Positions 26,663 through 34,842 of a stretch of 64,000 nucleotides of DNA are shown in pieces. Origin of the DNA: Pseudoflavonifractor sp. 524-17 (lineage in GTDB: Bacteria > Bacillota > Clostridia > Oscillospirales > Oscillospiraceae). The notes beneath the pieces are model-generated. The model saw only the letters and a list, made by a program, of their open reading frames with translations. It had not been told where the DNA came from and did not search any database. The position numbers and the translations under genes are program-made. Position 1 is the stretch's first letter. Every line of letters begins with the position of its first letter. The stretch lies in assembly GCF_009935845.1 (NCBI RefSeq), contig NZ_QWEK01000006.1:1-64000 (forward strand). Direction: 5' to 3'.

Positions 26663-28888
26663 ATGAAAGTTATTCATCTTATCAGCGGCGGCGACAGCGG
26701 CGGCGCCAAAACCCACGTCCACAGCCTGCTCCACAGTCTGAGCCGGGTTGCGGAAGTGACTATGGTCTGCTTTATGGACGGTCCCTTTGCCCAGGAGGCC
26801 CGGGCACTGGGCATCCGGACCGAGATCTTTCCCGGGCACAATCTGGCGGCGACTTACTATAAGCTCAAGCGGTTTATCCGGGAGGGCGGGTACCAGATCA
26901 TCCACTGCCATGGCGCCCGGGGCAACATGATGGGGGCGCTGCTGCGCCGGTCCACCGGCCTGCCGGTGGTGACCACCGTCCACTCCGACTACCGGCTGGA
27001 CTACCTGGGACGTCCTCTGGCCCGGCTGTTTTACGGCACCACCAATACCCTGGCTCTGCGGCTCATCGACTACCGCATCGGCGTGTCCGACGCCATGACG
27101 GATCTGCTCATCTCCCGGGGGTTTGCCCCGGACAAGCTCTTTACCATTTACAACGGCATCGACTTCACTCCCCGCACTGCGGCCCGAGGCCGGGCGGAGT
27201 ACCTGGCGGACATGGGCCTGGAAGCTGGGGAGGACAGCGTTGTGGTGGGCATCACCGCCCGGCTCAATCCGGTGAAGGACGTGGCCACGCTGATCCGGGG
27301 GTTCGCAAAAGCCTATCAGAGCGCGCCCCAGCTGCGGCTGCTCATCGCGGGGGACGGAGAGGAACGCGCCCGGCTGGAGGAGTTGGTGCGGGAGCTTGGG
27401 GTGGAGGGCCAGACGGCCTTCACCGGCTGGATCAACGACACCGACAGTTTTTATCACGCCATTGACATCAACAGCCTCACTTCCCTGTCGGAGACCTTCC
27501 CCTACTCCCTCACCGAGGGGGCCCGGGCGGGCCTGCCCACGGTGGCCAGCCGGGTGGGCGGGGTGCCCTATCTCATTGAGGACGGGGTCACCGGCCTGCT
27601 CTTCGAGGCCAGGGACGCCGACGGCCTGGCCAGGCAGCTGGTCACCCTGGCCAGGGATGCCGGCCTGCGCCGCCACCTGGGCCAGCGGCTGGAACAGAAG
27701 GCCAGAGAGGAGTTCTCCCTGGAGTCCACCCTGCGGCGGCAGATGGCCATTTATGAGACCATTCTCCGCCGCCGGGCCCGCAGCGCGGGCCGGCGGGACG
27801 GGGTGCTGGTATGCGGGGCCTACGGCCGGGGAAATGCCGGGGATGACGCCATTCTGGAGGCCATTGTGACAGAGCTGAGGGGACTTGACCCGGATCTGCC
27901 CCTGTGGGTGCTCTCCCGCAGTCCCAAGAGCACCCGCCTCACCTACCGGGTGAACGCCCTCTACACCTTCAACGTCCCCCGCTTTTTATGGCGGATGAGA
28001 AGGATCCGGCTGTACATCAACGGAGGCGGATCCCTCATGCAGGACGTGACCAGCCACCGGTCCCTGTGGTTCTATCTGTTCACTATCTCAGCGGCTAAGA
28101 TCCTTGGGAACAAGGTGCTGATGTACGGCTGCGGCATCGGCCCCATCCACTCCCCGCGCAACCGCCGCCGTGCGGCCAAGGTGCTTCAGAAGCGGGTGGA
28201 TATCATCACCCTGCGGGACACCCACTCCAGCCAGGAGCTGAAGGGGATGGGGGTGGACCGGCCGGAGCTGGTGCTGTCGGCGGACCCCACGGTGATTCTG
28301 CCTGCCGCGCCGGATCCGGTGACAGACGGCATTTTGGAGCGGGAGGGGCTGGACCCACACGGCCGCTATATCGGCTTCACCCTCCGGCCCTGGCCGGGCT
28401 TTTCAGAGTGTGCGGCCATATTTGCCGCCTGCGCGGACTACGCCCGGGAGCGCCACGGCCTGGTCCCCGTCTTCCTGCCCATCGAGCGGCGGCTGGATCT
28501 GGGGGCGATCCGCCAGGTGACGGAGCAGATGAGGGGGGAGTACCACGTCATCGAGCAGACCGGCAGCTCCGCCCGCACCATTGGCCTGTTTGCCAGGATG
28601 CAGGCGGTGGTGTCCATGCGGCTGCACGCGCTGGTCTTCGCTGCCAGCCAGGGCGTGCCCCTGGTGGGAGTGGTGTACGACCAGAAGATCAGCTCCTTCC
28701 TGTCCTACATCGGCCAGGATCTCTATCTTGCGCTGGAGGAGCTGACGGAGGAGAAGCTGAAAGGGCAGATCGACCTGGCCTGCCGGCGCATCGGCGACGA
28801 GATCTTCCTCACCCAGGGGGTGGACCGGCTGCGCCAGGTGGAGGGCCGCAACGCCGCCGCCGCCGCCCGGCTGCTGGGGCTGGATTGA
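26663..28888 (+). CDS. csaB: GT4 glycosyltransferase fused to polysaccharide pyruvyl transferase CsaB
   Basis: 741 residues. Residues 1 to about 375 are a GT-B fold GT4 glycosyltransferase (HLISGGDSGGAKTHVHSLL at the start; TARLNPVKDVATLIRGF and SLSETFPYSLTEGARAGLP for the donor-binding half). From about residue 380 (LVCGAYGRGNAGDDAILEA) a CsaB-type domain follows, with YINGGGSLMQD, GCGIGPI, LRDTHSSQELK, SADPTV and SMRLHALVFAASQG. CsaB puts pyruvate ketals on secondary cell-wall polysaccharide, the receptor for SLH-domain proteins. In the usual arrangement these are separate proteins. AGGGGAGG precedes the ATG at 26663. Likely makes or tailors an envelope polymer with the next gene. Confidence 0.88.
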   Translation: MKVIHLISGGDSGGAKTHVHSLLHSLSRVAEVTMVCFMDGPFAQEARALGIRTEIFPGHNLAATYYKLKRFIREGGYQIIHCHGARGNMMGALLRRSTGLPVVTTVHSDYRLDYLGRPLARLFYGTTNTLALRLIDYRIGVSDAMTDLLISRGFAPDKLFTIYNGIDFTPRTAARGRAEYLADMGLEAGEDSVVVGITARLNPVKDVATLIRGFAKAYQSAPQLRLLIAGDGEERARLEELVRELGVEGQTAFTGWINDTDSFYHAIDINSLTSLSETFPYSLTEGARAGLPTVASRVGGVPYLIEDGVTGLLFEARDADGLARQLVTLARDAGLRRHLGQRLEQKAREEFSLESTLRRQMAIYETILRRRARSAGRRDGVLVCGAYGRGNAGDDAILEAIVTELRGLDPDLPLWVLSRSPKSTRLTYRVNALYTFNVPRFLWRMRRIRLYINGGGSLMQDVTSHRSLWFYLFTISAAKILGNKVLMYGCGIGPIHSPRNRRRAAKVLQKRVDIITLRDTHSSQELKGMGVDRPELVLSADPTVILPAAPDPVTDGILEREGLDPHGRYIGFTLRPWPGFSECAAIFAACADYARERHGLVPVFLPIERRLDLGAIRQVTEQMRGEYHVIEQTGSSARTIGLFARMQAVVSMRLHALVFAASQGVPLVGVVYDQKISSFLSYIGQDLYLALEELTEEKLKGQIDLACRRIGDEIFLTQGVDRLRQVEGRNAAAAARLLGLD

Positions 28889-28933
28889 TGGTTCTGTCCC
28901 GGGAAGACCGGGTTTTATATGGAGGTTACTTGT

Positions 28934-30013
28934 TTGAAACAGCTCCTTTGCCTGTCCGACGCGCCGTGGACCGCTGTGCCCAACCGGACCCAGCAGCTGA
29001 TGGCGCGTCTTCGAAGTGCGCAGATTCTCTTTTTCGGTCCGCCGGCCCGGCGGGGAGATAACAGCTTCCGCCAGCCCGGCCGCCGGGTGCGGCCCAATAT
29101 TATTGCGTATACCCTGCCCCATATTTTGGGGGCGGAAGAGCGGCACACTTTGCTTTTTCAGCGGGACCAGAAGAGACTGGGCCGTTTTATTGAGCGGGCA
29201 ATGAGCCGCCACCGCTTTCGGGAGCCGCTGCTGTGGTGTACCACGCCAAGCTATGTCCACCTGTTGGATCTCATTCCCCACCGGGGGCTGGTGTACGACT
29301 GCGCCCGGGACTGGTCCTGCCTGCCTATCCGCTGGGAGAGTGAGCTGACCCTGGAGGCGGACGTGGCCTTTGCCGCCTCCCCGGAGCTGGCGGACCACCT
29401 GTCCCCCTGTAATGAGAATGTGGCCATTCTGCCCAACGGGGTGAACTATTCCATGTTCTGCCAGCAGAGCCTGCCGTCCAACGAAATCCAGAGCCTGCGC
29501 CGGGGCAGGCCCATCCTCGGCTATGCCGGGCCCCTGTGGCGGGATCTGGATCTGCGTCCTCTGATTGCAGCGGCGCAGGCCATGCCGGAGGCCGGCTTTG
29601 TGCTGGCAGGCGCCAGGGAGGACTGCCCCCTGGACCGGCTGCCCCCCAACGTGTACTGTCTGGAGCCGGGTGCGGCGGCGGATCTGCCCCAGTCCCTGTC
29701 TTATTTTGACGTGTGCCTGAGCTTTCTGCGCCGGCGCCACAGCAACGACATTATCCCCGGCCATATCTATGAGTACCTGTCTGCCGGAAAGCCCATTGTG
29801 TGTATGTACGAGCGGGATCAGGTGGAGTGCTTTCCCGACGTGATCTACGGGGCGTACTCCACAAAAGAGTTTGCCCAGCTGTGCCGGCGGGCGCTGGCAG
29901 AGACCGGAGATTGGGCCCGCAAGCGCCGTCAGGCCTATGGCGAGGCGGCCTCATGGCCCAGGCGGGCCCAGGAGGTGGAGCGGATTCTGGAGGGCATCGG
30001 GCTGTATGACTGA
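28934..30013 (+). CDS. Glycosyltransferase, TuaH-like
   Basis: 359 residues with a GT-B architecture. The N-terminal half contains LLWCTTPSYVHLLDLIPHRG and VYDCARDWSCLP; the donor-binding half has ILGYAGPLWRDLDLRPLIAA, LPPNVYCLEPGAAADLPQSL and DIIPGHIYEYLSAGKPIV, which resembles teichuronic-acid type TuaH proteins. Probably adds a sugar to a lipid-linked envelope polymer in the cytosol. I use the TTG at 28934 (GGAGG eight bases upstream) giving MKQLLCLSDAPWTAVPNRTQ; an ATG at 28919 overlaps that site. It follows the CsaB fusion by 45 bases, so the two probably act together. Confidence 0.75.
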   Translation: MKQLLCLSDAPWTAVPNRTQQLMARLRSAQILFFGPPARRGDNSFRQPGRRVRPNIIAYTLPHILGAEERHTLLFQRDQKRLGRFIERAMSRHRFREPLLWCTTPSYVHLLDLIPHRGLVYDCARDWSCLPIRWESELTLEADVAFAASPELADHLSPCNENVAILPNGVNYSMFCQQSLPSNEIQSLRRGRPILGYAGPLWRDLDLRPLIAAAQAMPEAGFVLAGAREDCPLDRLPPNVYCLEPGAAADLPQSLSYFDVCLSFLRRRHSNDIIPGHIYEYLSAGKPIVCMYERDQVECFPDVIYGAYSTKEFAQLCRRALAETGDWARKRRQAYGEAASWPRRAQEVERILEGIGLYD

Positions 30014-30031
30014 CAAAGGGGGGCGGAAGAA

Positions 30032-30803
30032 ATGGACAGCCGGGCGGCGCTGCTGTCAGCGGTGAGCGAAACGATCCGGCGGGAGGCGGAGAGCGGCCCG
30101 CCGCGGGGATATAATATTTTCCGTGTTCTGGAGGCTTCGGCCAAGGAGGTGGTGATGTGCCGCTTCCTGGCGGATCTGCTGAATCCGGAGGGGGCCCACG
30201 GGTGCGGCATTCTCTTTTTGAAATCCTTCTTTCAGCAGGTGCTGAAGCGGGACGGGGGGAGCGACACCCTGCTGGCCCATACGGATGTGGCCACGGAATT
30301 TGTCACCGGGGCCGGCCGGCGGATTGACCTGGTGATTCAAAACGCCCGGTGCGTGCTTCCGATTGAGGTGAAGCTATACGCCGGGGAGCAGGAGGGGCAG
30401 TGCTATGACTACTATGAATGGGCGAAACAGTTTGACCCGGAGACTCAGATTATCTACCTGACCCGGTTTGGCGCCCCGCCCACCAGATATAGCCGGCAGG
30501 AGAAAGGCGGCGTCCGTGTGCTGCCGGCGGAGAAGATTCTGTGCGTCTTCTGGGAGCGGGAGATCTGCGGATGGCTGACGGCGCTGCTGGATCAGCTGAG
30601 CCAGCCGGTGCGGTGTCTGGTGGCTGACCTGGTGCTACCCAGACGGAAGGCGGCAGCTGGGGGATGGCCAGGATATACCGGATTTCAAGGAGATGAATCC
30701 CTGCGCCGCCGGCCTTGTGGAGGAGTGCAGGCGCAAAGCGTATGTCAAAAGAGTGGCGGCGGTGTTCAAACGGCATATTTTAAGCCGCCTGTTGTCCCAT
30801 TGA
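30032..30803 (+). pseudogene. PD-(D/E)XK nuclease family gene with frameshift
   Basis: The first 200 or so codons encode a PDDEXK_4-like (PF14281 type) nuclease: RRIDLVIQNARCVLPIEVK gives D99, E112 and K114, followed by the conserved QGQCYDYYEW-like EGQCYDYYEWA. Between about 30640 and 30680 the reading shifts by one base: the original frame runs on through a hairpin to 31036 with no family likeness, while the +1 frame gives IPDFKEMNPCAAGLVEECRR and KAYVKRVAAVFKRHILSRLL and stops at 30803. So either a recent frameshift has broken the gene or the base call is wrong. GGGGGGCGGAAG precedes the ATG. Function would be DNA cleavage, perhaps defence; no methylase partner is nearby. Confidence 0.65.
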
Positions 30804-30831
30804 GACAGGCGGCAGGAGAGCCGTTCTGGGG

Positions 30832-30865
30832 TAAAAGAAAACCCCACGGATTTTCATCCGTGGGG
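30832..30865 (-). terminator. Terminator of the minus-strand RNA
   Basis: CCCCACGGAT and ATCCGTGGGG form a ten-base-pair stem with a four-base loop; on the minus strand TTTTCTTTT follows. It faces a region with no minus-strand protein gene directly upstream, which is why I call an RNA gene there. Confidence 0.8.
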
Positions 30866-31058
30866 GACCCCGCTCTGGCCGTGCGGACCCATTTAAAACC
30901 TGCACGTAATGGCAGGGTGGGTTGTCTCCACGCCGCTTCCTCGCTTCCAACTTCCAACTTCCCCGAAGGGGGCCGGGAGGCCTGCGATCCACGGCGTGAG
31001 GGCGACATCCCGTTTAAGAGATGTGGGTTTAAATAAAGCCCGTCACGCACCGAGCAGG
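30866..31058 (-). ncRNA. Structured non-coding RNA candidate (6S- or raiA-like)
   Basis: On the minus strand the segment folds well: a closing stem GTGCG(T)GAC with GTCCGCAC (31042-31050 and 30881-30888), a second stem ATTTAAACC with GGTTTTAAAT, then three hairpins (ACATC/GATGT; TCACGCCG/CGGCGTGG with an apical CCCC-TTCG-GGGG; CCTGC/GCAGG). It ends in the strong terminator at 30832-30865. Length near 190 bases fits 6S RNA, but the multi-branched inner part fits better with another class such as the raiA RNA; I cannot decide without a covariance search. It has no coding frame of note and lies between the nuclease gene and DUF1292. No clear promoter is seen, so it may be processed from the DUF1292 transcript. 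Confidence 0.55.
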
Positions 31059-31102
31059 AAACTTTTTCACGTTAACTTTGACAGGATCCGGCGCTGCCGG
31101 GG

Positions 31103-31411
31103 CTAATCGCCGTCCTCATCCTCCAGGAGCTCTTGCAGAAACAGCTCATAGACTGCGTCCAGCTCCTCCTGGCTGTCCAGAGTGGAGAGAAGCTCCTCCC
31201 CGTCCTCTCCCTGGATTACCTTCAGGATGACCAGACCGTCATCCTCACCCTCCGCCTCGTCCTCTTGGGTGTCCTCATCGCTTTCGATTACAGTCAGGAA
31301 GGACATATAGACGGTCCCCTGGTATTCCAGGGTGGAGCAGTACTCCAGCTCAAACTCGTTGCCGTCCTCATCGGTGAGAGTAATAAACTCACCGCCAAAT
31401 TCGCCGCTCAT
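31103..31411 (-). CDS. DUF1292 family protein
   Basis: 102 residues, very acidic. The start MSGEFGGEFITLTDEDGNEF and the later YMSFLTVIESDE and GLVILKVIQGEDGEELLSTL match the DUF1292 (YrzB-like) pattern. Proteins of this family are common in Firmicutes, usually near the alaS-yrrK-yrzB cluster; the function is unknown. I choose the ATG at 31411; the ribosome site (GGTGAAG) is modest. It has its own promoter and diverges from the penicillin-binding protein gene. Confidence 0.78.
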   Translation of the reverse strand: MSGEFGGEFITLTDEDGNEFELEYCSTLEYQGTVYMSFLTVIESDEDTQEDEAEGEDDGLVILKVIQGEDGEELLSTLDSQEELDAVYELFLQELLEDEDGD

Positions 31412-31487
31412 CGCTTCACCGCTTTCCGTTGGTCTGTACATCCGTAAAGGACCGGCCAAACCGCCGGGGCGATTTGCTGCCGTCTTT

Positions 31488-31516
31488 ATTGTAACCCGAA
31501 GGGACCAAAAAAGCAA
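31488..31516 (-). promoter_or_regulatory. Promoter of the DUF1292 gene
   Basis: Minus strand TTGCTT, 17-base spacer, TACAAT, about 75 bases before the start codon. The divergent gap 31412-31789 (378 bases) holds this and the opposite promoter only. Confidence 0.5.
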
Positions 31517-31644
31517 TAAGAAAGCGTGGCAAATTTTTTTAAACTGGGGGAGGGAAAGCAAAAAGTCTGGCGGGCCAGGGGGAGAAATATGGCCTGCGCA
31601 GGGAGAATTTTTCTTAAATAAGGAAATTTAGGAATAATATAGGG

Positions 31645-31672
31645 TGGACAACTGCCGGACCTATGCTATAAT
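31645..31672 (+). promoter_or_regulatory. Promoter of the penicillin-binding protein gene
   Basis: TGGACA, 16-base spacer, perfect TATAAT. Confidence 0.65.
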
Positions 31673-31675
31673 AAG

Positions 31676-31711
31676 GATACCATCGGTTGACTTTTGGAAA
31701 TTGATGGTATC
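31676..31711 (+). other. Leader stem-loop of the penicillin-binding protein message
   Basis: GATACCATC and GATGGTATC form a perfect nine-base-pair stem around an 18-base loop, starting at or next to the expected transcription start. It is not followed by T residues. It may be an operator or an mRNA-stabilising 5' hairpin. Confidence 0.45.
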
Positions 31712-31789
31712 GTGACAGCGACGTGAAGCATTGACTGGCAGGGCTGCTTTTACAGCGGGCCATGCAAAAGATACGCCGGAGGTGTCATT

Positions 31790-34510
31790 TTGGGGACAAC
31801 AACGAATTCAAATGAGAAGAAACGAAAAAAGAAAGGGGGCATTGGCCGGGTCATCGCCGGTTTTTTCAAGATACTGGGCACCCTGATTTTAATTGGCATT
31901 GTGACCTGTGCCTTTCTGGCCTGCTTTGCGGTGGACTATATCAAAGAGGTCATTCTGCCTGATGCCCATGTGGAGGCGCAGTCCTATTCCACTGCCTTGG
32001 CAAGCACGATTTACTATATCGACAAAAATACCGGGCAGGAGGTGGAGTATCAATCCCTCTACGGGACAGAGAACCGGGTGTGGATCAAATACGACGAGAT
32101 TCCGGAGGATCTGATCAACGCCACCATCGCCATTGAGGACAAGCGGTTTGAAGAGCACAGCGGCGTGGACTGGCTGCGCACCGGCCGCGCCGTTCTGAGT
32201 ATGCTGGAGGGGCGCAATATCCAGGGCGGCTCCACCCTAACCCAGCAGCTGCTCAAGAATATGACCCAGTACAAGGACGTGACGGTGAAGCGGAAGATTC
32301 TGGAGATCTTCCGCGCCCTGGATTTTGAGAAGAACCACACCAAAAAGGAAATTCTGGAGCTCTATCTCAACTATATCTTTCTGGGCCAGAAGTGCTACGG
32401 CGTGGCCACCGCGGCGGAGTACTACTTCGGCAAGGACGTGCGCAATCTGAGTTTGGCAGAGTGCGCCAGCCTGATCAGCATTACCAATAACCCGTCCATC
32501 TATAACCCCTATATCATGAAGGCGGACAACCCTACCTGGGGCCGGGACAACAACGCCGAGCGGGCGCTGAATGTGCTGAGTCAGATGCTTGAACAGGGGA
32601 AGATCACCCAGTCGGAGCACGACCGGGCGGCGGCGGAGATCAGGGCCGGCCTCAACTTCACCCAGGGAGAGGGCGATGAAGAGAACACCACTGTGCTCAG
32701 CTGGTATTCCGAGCAGGTAGTGCAGGACGTAATGCGGGATCTCCAGGAGAAGTTCCAGTGCTCCAGCGAGGTGGCCAGCAACATGGTGTACAGCGGCGGC
32801 CTGAAGATCTACGCCTGCATTGACCCGGAGGTTCAGGCTGTGGTGGACCAGGTCTATCTGAATCGGGAGAACCTGCCCCAGGTCTCCTCCAAAGGGGAGC
32901 AGCTGGAGTCCGCCGCCGTGGTGATCGACAATGAGGGCAACGTGGTGGCTATCGCGGGCGCCATGGGGGAAAAGCAGGCAAATAAGGTGTGGAACTACGC
33001 CACAAGGGCCTCCCGGCAGCCGGGCTCCTCCATTAAGCCGCTGTCCGCCTATGCCCCTGGCATTGACCTAGGGATCATCACGCCCCACTCGGTCTTTGAC
33101 GACACGCCGGTGAGTGTGGTGGGCGGCCGGGCCTGGCCCTCCAACTCCTACGCCTACTACTGGGGCCGGGAGCTGGTGAGCAAGGCGGTGGAGCAGTCCT
33201 CCAATGCTGTGGCAGTGCGGGTGGTACAGGCCATCGGCGTGGAGCAGTCCTTTGACTATATGGAAAACCGCTTCCACATCGACCTGGTGGATTCGGAGGT
33301 CATCCGGGGCAAGGAGGCCACGGACAAGGACTACAGCCCCCTGGCCCTGGGGGGCGTGACCAAGGGCATCAGCGTGCTGGACATGGCCACGGCCTACTCG
33401 GTCTTCCCCCGCAGCGGCATCTATCTGGCGCCCAGAACCTACTCAAAGGTGACGGATTCTGACGGAAAAGTGATTCTGGACAACACGTCAGAGCCAGAGC
33501 AGGCGGTAAAGGCCACAACGGCCTGGTATGTCAACGACATGCTCAAGGACGTCATCCGCAATCCCAGCGGGGTGGCCACCGGTACGGAGGCCTACTTCCC
33601 CGACATGACCATCGCCGGAAAGACCGGCTCCACCAACGACTACCGGGACCGGTGGTTTGTGGGCTACTCGCCCTACTACACCACTGCGGTGTGGACGGGC
33701 TATGCCGACTACCCGGAGCGCATCGGGCCCGGCTCCAAGAATCCGGCGGCCCAGATGTGGCGCAGGATTATGGAACCCATCCATCAGGACCTGGAGAACA
33801 AGGATTTCCCCGACCCGGGCGGCCGGGAGACCGTGAACATCTGTCTGGACAGCGGAATGCGGGCGGGCCCCAGCTGCGCCCAGGATCCCAGAGGGAACCG
33901 GGTGATTGCCGCCCAGTTCTTCCCAGGCACCCAGCCCAGCGGACACTGCGAGGTTCATACTGCCATTGAGGTGTGCGCGGCGCCTGTGACCAAGGAAGAC
34001 GGGAGCACCGGGGTGCGCTACTACCAGGCCACGGAGTTCTGTCCCAGAGAGGGCAACGTGGCGGAGATCGAGCCTACAGTGCGCACCATCGCGCTGCTGG
34101 CGGTGGATCGGGAGTATGTCAACGGCGCAAAGGTGGCCCGGGACGAGGAGTATCTGCTGAGCAATGTCGAGCATATGGGCCCCTGCCCCGTCCACACCGA
34201 GCCGCTGAAGCCGCCGGTGACGGAGTACGACCCGTCCATCTTTAACCCGGAGGATCCCGCCACCTACCCGCCGGAGGGCGCGGAGGGATATGAAAACTTT
34301 GACCCCAGCGACCCCGCCACCTGGCCTATTACGGTGCCGCCGGTGTATGTGTCGCCCAGTCCCACGCCCTCTGTGGAACCGCCGCCGCCGGCTGTGACGA
34401 CGATACCGCCGGAGGCGTCCCCCACGCCGGAACCTACACCTACACCCACACCGCTGCCCACCGAGGAGCCCGTGCCGGAGCCCCCGCCGGAGGCGGAGCC
34501 GGAGCTCTGA
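31790..34510 (+). CDS. Class A penicillin-binding protein (PBP1A type)
   Basis: 906 residues. A lysine-rich cytoplasmic start and one membrane segment (about 24-48) lead into a GT51 transglycosylase domain (ATIAIEDKRFEEHSG, GGSTLTQQLLKN). The transpeptidase domain has the SxxK motif in RQPGSSIKPLSAY, the SxN motif in EQSSNAVAV and KTG in IAGKTGSTND. After about residue 650 come cysteine-containing segments and a long Pro/Thr-rich tail (from about 830), probably threading through the wall. It polymerises and cross-links peptidoglycan outside the membrane. Start is TTG at 31790 with GGAGGTG upstream. Confidence 0.93.
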   Translation: MGTTTNSNEKKRKKKGGIGRVIAGFFKILGTLILIGIVTCAFLACFAVDYIKEVILPDAHVEAQSYSTALASTIYYIDKNTGQEVEYQSLYGTENRVWIKYDEIPEDLINATIAIEDKRFEEHSGVDWLRTGRAVLSMLEGRNIQGGSTLTQQLLKNMTQYKDVTVKRKILEIFRALDFEKNHTKKEILELYLNYIFLGQKCYGVATAAEYYFGKDVRNLSLAECASLISITNNPSIYNPYIMKADNPTWGRDNNAERALNVLSQMLEQGKITQSEHDRAAAEIRAGLNFTQGEGDEENTTVLSWYSEQVVQDVMRDLQEKFQCSSEVASNMVYSGGLKIYACIDPEVQAVVDQVYLNRENLPQVSSKGEQLESAAVVIDNEGNVVAIAGAMGEKQANKVWNYATRASRQPGSSIKPLSAYAPGIDLGIITPHSVFDDTPVSVVGGRAWPSNSYAYYWGRELVSKAVEQSSNAVAVRVVQAIGVEQSFDYMENRFHIDLVDSEVIRGKEATDKDYSPLALGGVTKGISVLDMATAYSVFPRSGIYLAPRTYSKVTDSDGKVILDNTSEPEQAVKATTAWYVNDMLKDVIRNPSGVATGTEAYFPDMTIAGKTGSTNDYRDRWFVGYSPYYTTAVWTGYADYPERIGPGSKNPAAQMWRRIMEPIHQDLENKDFPDPGGRETVNICLDSGMRAGPSCAQDPRGNRVIAAQFFPGTQPSGHCEVHTAIEVCAAPVTKEDGSTGVRYYQATEFCPREGNVAEIEPTVRTIALLAVDREYVNGAKVARDEEYLLSNVEHMGPCPVHTEPLKPPVTEYDPSIFNPEDPATYPPEGAEGYENFDPSDPATWPITVPPVYVSPSPTPSVEPPPPAVTTIPPEASPTPEPTPTPTPLPTEEPVPEPPPEAEPEL

Positions 34511-34660
34511 TCCGGTTCCCTTTTGTGTGATTCTTTCCTTTGAAGCGTTCCGGCAGCCGGCGCTGTGATGGTGTGTTCCCCAGACATACACGCTGCCGGG
34601 GAACACAAACTGAATTTTGCCCGCGCCTGCGGGCGCGGAGGCTGCGAGGCATTTCAACAC

Positions 34661-34705
34661 GTCCAGGCCCGCCCGGTGCTTCCGGGCGGGCCTGGACAGA
34701 TTTTT
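34661..34705 (+). terminator. Terminator after the penicillin-binding protein gene
   Basis: 16-base perfect arms with a TGCTT loop (34661-34697), then AGATTTTT. A weaker hairpin GTGTTCCCC/GGGGAACAC lies upstream near 34572-34606. The gap 34511-34842 contains only these, the pot promoter and its leader. Confidence 0.85.
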
Positions 34706-34734
34706 AGCCCAGAGCGAAAAAATTACAAATCTTA

Positions 34735-34763
34735 TTGACATTTTGGACAGAAAACGATATAGT
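34735..34763 (+). promoter_or_regulatory. Canonical promoter of potABCD
   Basis: Perfect TTGACA, 17-base spacer, TATAGT. Confidence 0.8.
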
Positions 34764-34777
34764 GATGTCGAAGAGAG

Positions 34778-34812
34778 GGCGTACCCAACCGCCAGGAGTG
34801 GGTGCGCCTTTT
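34778..34812 (+). promoter_or_regulatory. Attenuator-like hairpin in the pot leader
   Basis: GGCGTACCCA pairs with TGGGTGCGCC (ten pairs, one G-U), followed by TTTTG. It begins about eight bases after the expected transcription start, so most transcripts would meet it before potA. The upstream space is too short for a large riboswitch. Read-through could be set by a protein or by a small ligand-binding element overlapping the stem. Confidence 0.45.
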
Positions 34813-34842
34813 GTCTACCTTTCATGAAATGGGGGAGGATAC

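Noticed and set aside
30804-31036. C-terminal continuation of the nuclease frame
   Set aside because: It passes through a terminator hairpin and the RNA candidate and bears no family likeness, so I treat it as read-through after a frameshift.
34764-34826. Leader peptide of 20 codons before potA
   Set aside because: Its ATG lies at or upstream of the expected transcription start and has no ribosome site.
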